Shown here: positions 55,496 to 62,091 of the stretch, piece after piece | Layout: each line of letters begins with the position of its first letter | Position numbering within the stretch: position 1 is the stretch's first letter | IMG/VR virus record: IMGVR_UViG_3300044511_000013 | Span: 1 to 64,000 of that record | DNA: 64,000 nt | Strand: one strand, 5' to 3' | Origin: a virus | Notes under the pieces: generated by a model | Told to the model about the DNA's origin: nothing | Databases searched by the model: none | The model's input: the letters and a program-made list of their open reading frames with translations, nothing else | Program-made: the position numbers and the translations under genes

Positions 55496-56782
55496 CTACT
55501 TGGTGATCTTCCACTCCCGCTTCAGGTGGCTCCACCGTGTCGTGCGGTTCTCGACGTACACGGTCTCGATCCCGAGCTTGGCGTCCACCACGATGCGGTC
55601 GTAGGTCTCCGGCGTGCCGTACACGAGCAACGTGCCGATGTCGTGCTGCCTCGCTACGTGCTTGAGCCACCGATGGTGTCGAGCCCGAGCTGCCCTCTCC
55701 CTGGCCTCGCCGCTGTGCGTCTGCACCTGCGTGGCGCACACGGGAATCTCTTTCGGCCATCCCGACAGCGCCCACTCGGCGTGTGCCGTGTCCGTGAACC
55801 ACGGCAGGTTGGGGATCACGCTGATCCCCGCCTCCTGAGCGAACCTCGCCAGCCACCTCGTGCGGTACATGTTCCACAGCCACACGGCCTGCGGATGCCC
55901 GTCGTAGGGACTGAAGTCGTGCTCCACCATGGCCATGATCCCGGCGTCCACCAACCGCATCACGTACCTGGCCGGGTCCTGCCACCAGCTCTCGAACCGC
56001 TCATCGTTGATGTAGAAGCACAGCGCCGTACGGTCCCACGGCATCTCCCGTGTCGAGTCGGTGCTGTAGACGTACATGTAGCTGCCGTTGTGTTGCTCGC
56101 TGCCCGATGGTCCGACCCACGTGGTGATCGGTCTCGGCAGGTCGTCGAGCAACAGGTCGCTGCGCAGCTCGGGCATGTTCCACTGCCCGGCACCTGGCAT
56201 GAAGTGCACGTCGGCGTTGAGCATGACCACTCGGTGCTGATCGTCCTCGAAGACCTGTTGGGCATCGTGCTCATCCGCCAGCACGTCCTCGTCGGCGTTG
56301 AGCACCCTCGCCGTGGTGATGTCCTCCTCGGGTCCCGCCTGCCTCGTGATGTCGTCGGCCTGGTGGGCCAGCATCGTGCTGATCGCTCGCTCACGTTCGG
56401 TGGCCTCGTCGAGGAGCGCCTGCGCCTCCCGGTCGGTGTACCCGGTGCCTGCGTAGTCACCGTCGAATGAGACGATGAGCTGGGTCAGTGCCTCGGGGTC
56501 GTAGCCACCGTGGTCGGTTGCCTTGTTGTCGACCGCCAGTATCTCCTTGGCCTGCCTGTCGTCCACGTCGATCAGGTCGACCACTGCCTCGGTCCAGCCG
56601 AGGTAGCGCATCGCTTCGAGCGTGCCATTGCCCGCCAGCACGTGCTTGGTGCGCTTCTGCACCACGAGTGGCCGGTACTGGCCATGGCGCTCCAGGCTCT
56701 CCACGAGGAGCCCGATGTCGTGGGTCCGTGCGTTGTCAGGATGGAAGTGCAGCGTGCTGATCCTGAGCGTCTTGCGGTCCAT
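55496..56782 (-). CDS. ParB-like nuclease domain fused to DUF4417-like domain
   Basis: 428 residues from ATG 56782 (TGATG overlap with whiB). Residues 5-105 form a ParB N-terminal-like domain: LHFHPDNARTHD, SLERHGQYRPLVV and VLAGNGTLEAMRYLGW, with GNGTLEA in place of the usual GHRRxxA. Residues 230-420 match DUF4417: WDRTALCFYINDERFESWW, in parts, MVEHDFSPYDG, WNMYRTRWLARFAQEAGI and VIPNLPWFTD. DUF4417 is of unknown function. In phages the pair lies in early or DNA-modification regions, so a DNA-targeting role is plausible. Confidence 0.8.
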   Translation of the reverse strand: MDRKTLRISTLHFHPDNARTHDIGLLVESLERHGQYRPLVVQKRTKHVLAGNGTLEAMRYLGWTEAVVDLIDVDDRQAKEILAVDNKATDHGGYDPEALTQLIVSFDGDYAGTGYTDREAQALLDEATERERAISTMLAHQADDITRQAGPEEDITTARVLNADEDVLADEHDAQQVFEDDQHRVVMLNADVHFMPGAGQWNMPELRSDLLLDDLPRPITTWVGPSGSEQHNGSYMYVYSTDSTREMPWDRTALCFYINDERFESWWQDPARYVMRLVDAGIMAMVEHDFSPYDGHPQAVWLWNMYRTRWLARFAQEAGISVIPNLPWFTDTAHAEWALSGWPKEIPVCATQVQTHSGEARERAARARHHRWLKHVARQHDIGTLLVYGTPETYDRIVVDAKLGIETVYVENRTTRWSHLKREWKITK

Positions 56783-57123
56783 CACGATGTCAGCGGCGTC
56801 ACCTTGAACCACCCCTTTGCCCGCCGCTCGGTTGCGGTCAGACCGGCGAGTATCCCGTGGGCCAGCCTTGAGTCTTTCGCCCATTGCTCACACTCCTCGA
56901 AGACAGCGCAGCTTGCGCACACGGCCTTGGCCTTGGCGATGCGCTCCCGCCGCCCCGGTTCGAGCTTGGGGAAGTCATCCCACTCCTGAGGTGAAAAGAA
57001 CAGGTGCCCGAGGCCCTTGCACTCGGCGTCATCCTGCCATGCGAGCGCTTCGGGCGAGAATGGCTGCCCCGTAGAGGGCAAGGCAGGCAGCGTCGGTGAG
57101 GTCTTGGCTTCGCCCACAAGCAT
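56782..57123 (-). CDS. whiB: WhiB-family iron-sulfur regulator
   Basis: 113 residues. Four cysteines (35, 69, 72, 78) in the WhiB order C ... CxxC ... C (AECKGLG, VCASCAVFEEC) should bind a 4Fe-4S cluster, followed by the turn GILAGLTATERR that corresponds to the WhiB G[VI]WGG loop for sigma-factor contact and a basic end. WhiB proteins are specific to actinobacteria and their phages. The start is unclear: ATG 57123 overlaps the RuvC-like gene by 95 bases, ATG 57180 by more, TTG 57081 by 53. No good ribosome binding site is seen. It may control late transcription or host genes. Confidence 0.85.
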   Translation of the reverse strand: MLVGEAKTSPTLPALPSTGQPFSPEALAWQDDAECKGLGHLFFSPQEWDDFPKLEPGRRERIAKAKAVCASCAVFEECEQWAKDSRLAHGILAGLTATERRAKGWFKVTPLTS

Positions 57124-57544
57124 CTGCAAGTCGGGGGTGTTTGGACCTGAGCCAAGAGGCGACGGTTGGCTTGTCGACATTGCCACGGCCGATGGTCTCC
57201 TTTTTCCACGTGGCAGGGGCCACCAGGAGCATCTCGTACCCGCCCATCCCGACGGCGGCCTGCACGGCCCCGTTGCAGAAGCTCTGGAGGATGGTCGACC
57301 GAGGTGAAACTCCCATGGCTGGGGCCTCAATGGCGACAAGGCGCACTCGCTGAGGATCGGGCAACTTCTCGGTGGTGGCCACGGCTGCACGTAGCGCTTG
57401 GACCGGACCTTGCGGTCCACGGTCGAGGGGCACGTGCCAGGTGGCGACGGCTTCGAGGGAGCCCGTGTCAATGGCCACAGCGGCATAGAGGCGTGACGAC
57501 ACATCGACACCGACGGTCACCTCGTGACTCTGACGCCTGACCAT
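57029..57544 (-). CDS. ruvC: RuvC-like Holliday junction resolvase
   Basis: 171 residues with a RuvC/RNase H fold: VTVGVDVSS (Asp14), LVAIEAPAMG (Glu73) and SQDLTDAACLALYGA (Asp148, Asp151) give the four metal-binding acids; APATWKKETIGRGNVDKPTV is the usual lysine-rich block before them. It would resolve branched DNA before packaging. ATG 57544 has no ribosome binding site but lies 9 bases after TACCGT (57559 to 57554), so a leaderless transcript is likely. Confidence 0.85.
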   Translation of the reverse strand: MVRRQSHEVTVGVDVSSRLYAAVAIDTGSLEAVATWHVPLDRGPQGPVQALRAAVATTEKLPDPQRVRLVAIEAPAMGVSPRSTILQSFCNGAVQAAVGMGGYEMLLVAPATWKKETIGRGNVDKPTVASWLRSKHPRLADACGRSQDLTDAACLALYGAAILARSARMAG

Positions 57545-57553
57545 TGGCGGTTC

Positions 57554-57577
57554 ACGGTACACGGACAGGACAGCCAA
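57554..57577 (-). promoter_or_regulatory. Promoter-like element before ruvC
   Basis: TTGGCT, a 12-base spacer, then TACCGT ending 9 bases before the ATG. The TTGGCTGTCC string and spacing recur upstream of the plus-strand gene at 4118. The YTGGC-N13-TA part also matches the late boxes at 27271 and 49211. Confidence 0.4.
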
Positions 57578-57596
57578 CAGGGTGACCCCGCACAAA

Positions 57597-57629
57597 GAGA
57601 AACCCCGGAGGGCGGCTCCGGGGTCTCTC
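57597..57629 (-). terminator. Rho-independent terminator after the Rpf-like gene
   Basis: On the minus strand GAGAGACCCCGGAG pairs with CTCCGGGGTTTCTC around a 5-base loop (one mismatch), and the transcript then continues CTTTG after TTTCTC. It lies about 80 bases after the stop at 57709 and just before the ruvC promoter-like element. This is the clearest intrinsic terminator in the window; the rest of 57545-57708 holds no gene. Confidence 0.7.
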
Positions 57630-57708
57630 GGGAGGTTGTTGCTGCCAGCGGCTAGTGGGTCCGGCCGTGGGGGGGCCGTGTGGGAAGCCGCTGTGGTGAT
57701 CGTACTCG

Positions 57709-58275
57709 CTAGCCACCCCAATGCGAAGCACCACGGCCGTGGTCCCACAACCACAACGCCACCGCATCCTGGATGTACTCGGGTGCCATCCCCGCCGTGG
57801 TGTCCGCCCAACGTGGGTGCCCGGCTCCTCGTGCTGCCACACGCCAGGTACGGGTCTCGAACTGGTACTTGCCCTCGGCAGTGCCGTGAGGGTTGCGCAC
57901 GTCGATGAGCCACGCCTCCCGGTTGCAGATGTACACCGGCAGTGCGCATGGTCTGCGTGGCTTGATCCCGCCACGCACACACACGTAGCCCGAGGGGCAT
58001 CCCGTCGGTGGGTTGTCCACGTGGCCACCGAGCCAGTTGATCAAGCGTTGGCACTGCTGATCGCACTGAATCTCGGGTGCCGGTGGAGGTGCGTGCGAAG
58101 GACGGGCCGAGAGCTGGGTCGACACGAGCACGGCTTCCACCGCCCGGTCTTCGGCCCGTGGTGATCCACTGGTCACGAGCGACCACGCTCCCATACCGAG
58201 GGCGAGTGTCGCCACAAGGGCTGCGTATTGGTGTCTCCGGGCAGTACGAAACTCCCGGCGTTCACGTCGATTCAT
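57709..58275 (-). CDS. Membrane-anchored Rpf/transglycosylase-like protein
   Basis: 188 residues. Basic N-terminus, membrane anchor or signal (YAALVATLALGMGAWSLVTSG, residues 17-37, in parts), Pro-rich linker, a Cys-containing segment (CDQQCQRLINWL, CPSGYVCV), and a C-terminal lysozyme-like fold: CNREAWLIDV (Glu120 as probable acid), PHGTAEGKYQFETRTW and QDAVALWLWDHGRGASHWG, the order seen in resuscitation-promoting factors. It would cut peptidoglycan outside the membrane, perhaps for release or host-wall remodelling. ATG 58275; GAAAGGG upstream. Confidence 0.78.
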   Translation of the reverse strand: MNRRERREFRTARRHQYAALVATLALGMGAWSLVTSGSPRAEDRAVEAVLVSTQLSARPSHAPPPAPEIQCDQQCQRLINWLGGHVDNPPTGCPSGYVCVRGGIKPRRPCALPVYICNREAWLIDVRNPHGTAEGKYQFETRTWRVAARGAGHPRWADTTAGMAPEYIQDAVALWLWDHGRGASHWGG

Positions 58276-58322
58276 GGAGAGGCCCTTTCTGATAGCCACG
58301 TCCATCGTGGCTGGCCAATAGG

Positions 58323-58520
58323 CTACTTGGCTACGATGCGATCGCAAGTCATGCAGTACCACCGGGTGTGATCCCAGCGCACCAGCTCTTGCTGATCGCA
58401 GAGCGGACACGTGCTCAAGGCCACCGTGCCCACGTGGCAATCCTGGCGCTTGTGCTGCCCTCGGCAGATGTTGCAGTAGGCCGTCCTGTGCTGCTTGTCA
58501 GAACGCCATCCCGATGTCAC
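58323..58520 (-). CDS. Small double zinc-ribbon protein (65 aa)
   Basis: GTG 58520 overlaps the previous stop (GTGA). Seven cysteines: YCNICRGQHKRQDC, STCPLCDQQ and YCMTCDRIVAK, likely two zinc sites. Typical of small phage nucleic-acid-binding or adaptor proteins. After it, 58276-58322 contains a hairpin AGCCACG/CGTGGCT (58294-58312) and TGGCCAATA (58312-58320). Confidence 0.7.
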   Translation of the reverse strand: MTSGWRSDKQHRTAYCNICRGQHKRQDCHVGTVALSTCPLCDQQELVRWDHTRWYCMTCDRIVAK

Positions 58521-58957
58521 CGCCGCCCAGCTAGATCGAACTCAAGCTGGATGGCGCTGATGCGCCGACTGCCCAGCTCGGTTGCCGCCTTGGCCAACTC
58601 GGTGAACGTCCGTAGCTCGCCCGTACGAAACTTGTAGTGCGCACTCGTCTTGGTGATCACTGCGCCCGTCGCCTCCAACCGCTGAATGATGCCGGTGATC
58701 TCAAGCGCCCTTGTGTAGTAGGCGCTCGCCACTTCCATCAGTGTGGCAGTTCCGACATCGGTAGGTGGTGGGGTCCGGCCCATGAGCACGTCGGTCATCT
58801 CGTCAAGCTCGGCACGCAACTCGGTCAGGTCCGGTGCGCCCTCACCGACCTTGAAAAACCTCGTGCCGACTCTCGCCTGCGTGGCGTAGCGCCGAGCGAT
58901 GTCGTCGTCAGCGCCGTCGAATGCGGCTGACTCGCTCGGTGGCACCGGCTTGGTCAT
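58517..58957 (-). CDS. Helical hypothetical protein (146 aa)
   Basis: ATG 58957 lies within the 3' end of the Cas4-like gene (50-base overlap). Helix-rich, with a DLTELRAELDEMTDVLMGR helix and ALEITGIIQRLEATGAVI, then RTFTELAKAATELGSRRI. No motif recognised. Co-transcribed with the nuclease gene. Confidence 0.65.
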   Translation of the reverse strand: MTKPVPPSESAAFDGADDDIARRYATQARVGTRFFKVGEGAPDLTELRAELDEMTDVLMGRTPPPTDVGTATLMEVASAYYTRALEITGIIQRLEATGAVITKTSAHYKFRTGELRTFTELAKAATELGSRRISAIQLEFDLAGRR

Positions 58958-59711
58958 AGCTCTCGTAGCCGAGGCAGATGCCCGAGTAGGCGCACCTGCG
59001 GAAGGTCGGGGAGGCACCTTGCTCACACTCCTTGAGGATCGGCGGTAGCTCCCGCCTGATTCGGTAGCCGTCGAGGGTCTCCAGGTCTTCGAGCGCCTCT
59101 GCGATCGGGGCCTCGTCCCGCTCAACGACAAACTCTCGGTACTCCTGCGAGCCCTTCTCGTCGTAGACGATGCTGAACCGCTCCAGCGTGGGCATCGCTG
59201 CGAAATAGACCGCCACTTGGCGTTGGTGTGGCGGCAGTGGCCCCTCATCGACCCAGGAGAGGCTCCTGATGCCCTTCAGCTCGAAGCCGAAGGCCATCGG
59301 GTCATTCACCCCGTCGAGGGTGCCACGGGCCACCAGAAGGCCGTCAGAGGGCCTGTGCAGCTTGGTCGGCACCTCGATCCTGGTGAGGAACCCGGACTCC
59401 AGGCCCGCCGCCTGCCACGCCAGGTGACGCCACTGGCCGTCGATGAAGATGCGGGTCAGCGTGGTGTCGACCAACGGCTTGGCGGGTGCGCCGAGCACAC
59501 CGAACACCTGCGCTCGGTGACACGTGGTCTGAGCGCTGGCGCTGAAGCTGCCCGAGCGCACCCTCGGTGGCTTCATCATCTCGATGTTGAGGCGGTCGAC
59601 CGTCTCCTGGCTGAACACGGGGTTGCCGTTCGAGCGCAGCAACCACTCCTCGTACACCGGGGTCACGAGCCCCGGCCTACGGAGCTTGCGCACCAGTCCG
59701 GTCAGGCTCAC
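58908..59711 (-). CDS. Cas4-like PD-(D/E)XK exonuclease with Fe-S cysteines
   Basis: 267 residues from GTG 59711 (GTGA overlap). The nuclease core has GTLDG (Asp133), FELKG (Glu144, Lys146) and HQRQVAVYF (the Q-x-x-x-Y motif). One cysteine before the core (TTCHR, Cys64) and three after (Cys229, Cys240, Cys246 in CAYSGIC) form the set that in Cas4/AddB-type nucleases holds a 4Fe-4S cluster. Likely a recombination 5'-exonuclease working with RecA and RuvC here. No CRISPR array is seen. Confidence 0.82.
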   Translation of the reverse strand: MSLTGLVRKLRRPGLVTPVYEEWLLRSNGNPVFSQETVDRLNIEMMKPPRVRSGSFSASAQTTCHRAQVFGVLGAPAKPLVDTTLTRIFIDGQWRHLAWQAAGLESGFLTRIEVPTKLHRPSDGLLVARGTLDGVNDPMAFGFELKGIRSLSWVDEGPLPPHQRQVAVYFAAMPTLERFSIVYDEKGSQEYREFVVERDEAPIAEALEDLETLDGYRIRRELPPILKECEQGASPTFRRCAYSGICLGYESYDQAGATERVSRIRRR

Positions 59712-59896
59712 CCCCACATCTCCGGGAACCACCAACTGCGATCGACGTGGGTGAGACGCCGCCCACCGAGAGCGTCCAGCACCTCGTCAAGGTGCGCACG
59801 CATCCAGTCGGCGAGGTGATCGTCGTGGTGTTCGGGTTCGCACTCCAGGTCGTGCTGCGCACGGTCGAGCAAGTCGGCGAGCGGGTCGTCACTCAT
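59708..59896 (-). CDS. Small protein ending in a W-x-FP-E motif (62 aa)
   Basis: ATG 59896 behind AAGGAGCCCCCG. DPLADLLDRAQHDLE, then HLDEVLDALGGRRL and the end WWFPEMWG. Shares the helix + LGG + W-x-FP ending with its upstream neighbours, so it is probably a paralogue. Function unknown. Confidence 0.65.
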   Translation of the reverse strand: MSDDPLADLLDRAQHDLECEPEHHDDHLADWMRAHLDEVLDALGGRRLTHVDRSWWFPEMWG

Positions 59897-60105
59897 CGGG
59901 GGCTCCTTTCGACCGGAAACGACCACGCCATCTCAGGAATAACGGTCAGCCCGAACACCAAGCTGAACGTCTTCTCCATTTCGGGGTTCACCTCACGGAC
60001 GTGCTGCATCGCATTCTCTAGCGTGTCGGCGACGACGAGCGCCTCGTGTTCCTCTGTGCCAGCGGTCCAGCGGACCACCCAAGTCTTGCGTTGGCCGTCA
60101 CTCAT
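59893..60105 (-). CDS. Small hypothetical protein (70 aa)
   Basis: ATG 60105 behind GGAGGGGGCGGGAG, overlapping the preceding gene by 8 bases and the next by 4. Strand-helix-strand (TWVVRWTAGTEEHEALVVA, DTLENAMQHVREVNPEM) with the end MAWSFPVERSPR. Function unknown. Confidence 0.63.
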   Translation of the reverse strand: MSDGQRKTWVVRWTAGTEEHEALVVADTLENAMQHVREVNPEMEKTFSLVFGLTVIPEMAWSFPVERSPR

Positions 60106-60331
60106 CTCCCGCCCCCTCCATCGGGAACGCCCAGGTGCGCCCGGAGTTGAGCGAACGTCGGCACCAGTCGTAGCCGCAGTCACCCGGCGCTCGCTCGCTG
60201 TCCCAACTCGACGTGCAGTCGTGGAACCAGCCATAGGGTTCGCCACCGAGCGCTGCCAGCACCTCGTCACGGCGCTCCCGCAGATGGTCGGCGATGATCT
60301 TGGCCACCACGGATGCGTCGTTGTCACTCAT
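60098..60331 (-). CDS. Small protein ending in a W-x-FP-x-E motif (77 aa)
   Basis: Starts MSDNDASVVAKIIADHLRER, then DEVLAALGGEPYGW, a Cys-containing insert (FHDCTSSWDS, DCGYDWCRRS) and RTWAFPMEGAGDE. Clearly related to the 62-residue protein at 59708 (shared DEVLxALGG and W-x-FP-x-E). Function unknown. Confidence 0.63.
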   Translation of the reverse strand: MSDNDASVVAKIIADHLRERRDEVLAALGGEPYGWFHDCTSSWDSERAPGDCGYDWCRRSLNSGRTWAFPMEGAGDE

Positions 60332-60574
60332 CGTCGTCCTCCCTCTCCACGAGCCCGATCGAAAGCAGCTCGGCCCACACTGCCCCGGCGATTATCTCCC
60401 GTTCAGGCCCGAGGTGCTTGTACACGGCGTCCAGCGGGTAGGTGCCCCGACTCGTAGACCCGACGGGTCTCGGCATCCTTGATGGAACTTCGCAGCCTCC
60501 CGGTCCAGGAGCGCCCCAGCCGCCCGCACGTCCTTGCCGAGACGGCCGATTGGATCGAATGGTGTTGTGGTCAT
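60324..60574 (-). pseudogene. Small gene with two apparent frame disruptions
   Basis: ATG 60574 behind GGGAGGG starts TTTPFDPIGRLGKDVRAAGA, but that frame becomes unlike coding sequence after about residue 28 and stops at 60392. Codon third positions and residue patterns continue in a second frame (RSSIKDAETRRVYESGH, about 60495-60450) and then a third (TYPLDAVYKHLGPERE ... LLSIGLVEREDDE) ending TGA 60324, which overlaps the next gene by 8 bases as a real stop would. Both shifts go in the same direction, by one base each. Either assembly errors near 60438-60450 and 60481-60500 or a decayed gene; a 49-residue ORF from ATG near 60474 is a weaker alternative. Confidence 0.55.
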
Positions 60575-60575
60575 G

Positions 60576-60902
60576 TCATGCCCTCCCTTTTTTCCCACGG
60601 CCCGGCAGCACTTCGCCTTCGAGTCTCAGCCCGAGGCTGTCAAAGAACACGATCAGCCGAGCCCGCTTGTTGGTCCTGGAGGCAGCCAACCACAACTGTT
60701 GGATGTCTATTCCCTTCAGCACCACCGTCGAGTTGACCGTCTTGATCTGGATGATCTCCTCGTCGGTGCTGCCGTCCTCCTTGATCTGACCGCTGCCCGA
60801 GCCGGGGTGCTGCCTCGCCCCGTGCAGCTTCAGGATGATGGCTTCCTCTTGGAGCCCGACTTCTTGGCGGGTAGGGGTGCGCCACGGCAACTCGATTGCC
60901 AT
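60576..60902 (-). CDS. PD-(D/E)XK-like nuclease, resolvase type
   Basis: 108 residues. LQEEAIILKLHGARQHPGSG (Glu20), IKEDGS (Asp43) and IIQIKTVN (Gln52, Lys54) follow the order of small PD-(D/E)XK nucleases of the archaeal-Hjc/VRR type, then LIVFFDSLG and a basic tail (GRGKKGRA). The E-x-K position is Q-x-K, seen in some active relatives. ATG 60902 overlaps the recA 3' end by 73 bases; ribosome binding site weak. Confidence 0.65.
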   Translation of the reverse strand: MAIELPWRTPTRQEVGLQEEAIILKLHGARQHPGSGSGQIKEDGSTDEEIIQIKTVNSTVVLKGIDIQQLWLAASRTNKRARLIVFFDSLGLRLEGEVLPGRGKKGRA

Positions 60903-61900
60903 ACCTGGTCGATCGCCTTCGTCTTCAGCTTCGGGTCCGACCGGATCGTCGCCTCCAGGCCCTTGCGGCCTCTGCCGCTTGCCACGCTTGGCCATTCCCA
61001 GGTTCCTCTCCCGGCATCGAGCACCACACCGTTGACGAGTGCCCACCCCACGGCGTACCCCACCTCATCGACCTCGGCGTGCTCCAGGTCGAAGGTGAAG
61101 TGTTGCTCGGTGTGCGGTGCGGTGAGCTTGGACTTCTCCAGCGTGGCCTTGATGTTCTGGCCCACCACCGACTTGACCGCTTGGCGCTTGTAGCCGTCAC
61201 TCGTGCGCACCGTGGTCGGGTCGGCGTCGCTGTAGAGCTTGCCGGTCTTGCGCAAGCTGATCCGGTGGCTGGCGTAGAAGGGGAGGGCCTTGCCTCCCGG
61301 CACGGCCTCGGGTGAGCCGAAGGTGATCCCGACGTTGGTGCGCACCTGGTTGATGAACAGCAACGCCGTGGCGTGGTTCGCCGTGTTGAGCTTGCGCAGG
61401 CTGCGTGACATGAACTCGGCGAGTCGGGCCGGTTGCACCGTGTCGCTCGCCATCTTCCCGTGCTCGGTCTTGGGCAGTGTCGCCGCCACGCTGTCCCACA
61501 CGATCAGGTCGACCTCGTAGGACCGCAGGAACGTCTCGGTGACATCGACCGCTGCCTCGCCGTGCTCCGGGTGCCACACGATCAGGTCGTCGGTGTTCAC
61601 GCCCAGCGTCCTCGCCCACTCGGCATCGAAGGCGTGCTCGGTGTCCACGAGCACAGCGATGCCACCGGCCCGCTGGGTCTCGGCTGCGCAGCGCAGAGCG
61701 ATGTAGGACTTGAGGGAGCTGAAGTTGCCGTACATCTCGGTGATGCGCCCCTTGGGGATGCCCCCACCGAGCAACACGTCGATCGGCAGCACCCCGGTCG
61801 GCAGAAGCACCGGCTGGAACTCGGGGTCGCTGGCCAGCTTCACGGCGTCGGTCTTGAGCGTGCTGTTGACCATCGCCGCCAGCTCTCTGGCACGGGTCAC
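60830..61900 (-). CDS. recA: RecA-like recombinase
   Basis: 356 residues from GTG 61900, 7 bases after GGAGG and overlapping the upstream stop (GTGA). LPTGVLPIDVLLGGGIPKGR, VLVDTEHAFDAEW (Glu88), LIVWDSVAATLPKTE (Asp136) and a FINQVRTNVGITFGSPE stretch are the RecA core in order. The P-loop reads GNFSSLKS (58-65), where the canonical motif has Gly before Lys; Leu there is atypical. The basic C-terminus (AKKSGSKRKPSS) overlaps the next gene. Promotes strand exchange and repair with the nucleases nearby. Confidence 0.88.
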   Translation of the reverse strand: MTRARELAAMVNSTLKTDAVKLASDPEFQPVLLPTGVLPIDVLLGGGIPKGRITEMYGNFSSLKSYIALRCAAETQRAGGIAVLVDTEHAFDAEWARTLGVNTDDLIVWHPEHGEAAVDVTETFLRSYEVDLIVWDSVAATLPKTEHGKMASDTVQPARLAEFMSRSLRKLNTANHATALLFINQVRTNVGITFGSPEAVPGGKALPFYASHRISLRKTGKLYSDADPTTVRTSDGYKRQAVKSVVGQNIKATLEKSKLTAPHTEQHFTFDLEHAEVDEVGYAVGWALVNGVVLDAGRGTWEWPSVASGRGRKGLEATIRSDPKLKTKAIDQVWQSSCRGAPLPAKKSGSKRKPSS

Positions 61901-62088
61901 CGTGTCGGCCTCCGCAGTCGATGGCGCAGCCCGGTCAGGACGACCACGCCGACCATCAGGACAGTGAACCCGACCCATGCCGTGCCAAGGTCCGATCCCG
62001 TGTCAGGGTGCCGGGGAGGGTCGGTCGGGTCAGGAAGCGTCGTGCTGGGCGGGTCGGGGTCGCCGTACACAACCGGTGTCGATGCCAT
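61897..62088 (-). CDS. Small membrane protein (63 aa)
   Basis: A Pro/Asp/Thr-rich extracellular-type N-terminus (DPDPPSTTLPDPTDPPRHP) followed by one membrane span (AWVGFTVLMVGVVVLTGL) and a basic cytoplasmic end (RHRLRRPTR). Topology N-out by the positive-inside rule. Function unknown; possibly acts at the host envelope. Confidence 0.62.
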   Translation of the reverse strand: MASTPVVYGDPDPPSTTLPDPTDPPRHPDTGSDLGTAWVGFTVLMVGVVVLTGLRHRLRRPTR

Positions 62089-62091
62089 GTG

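Noticed and set aside
58908-59711. Cas4-like nuclease as a sign of a CRISPR system
   Set aside because: No direct-repeat array, Cas1 or Cas2 is visible; Cas4-like nucleases are common stand-alone recombination genes in phages.
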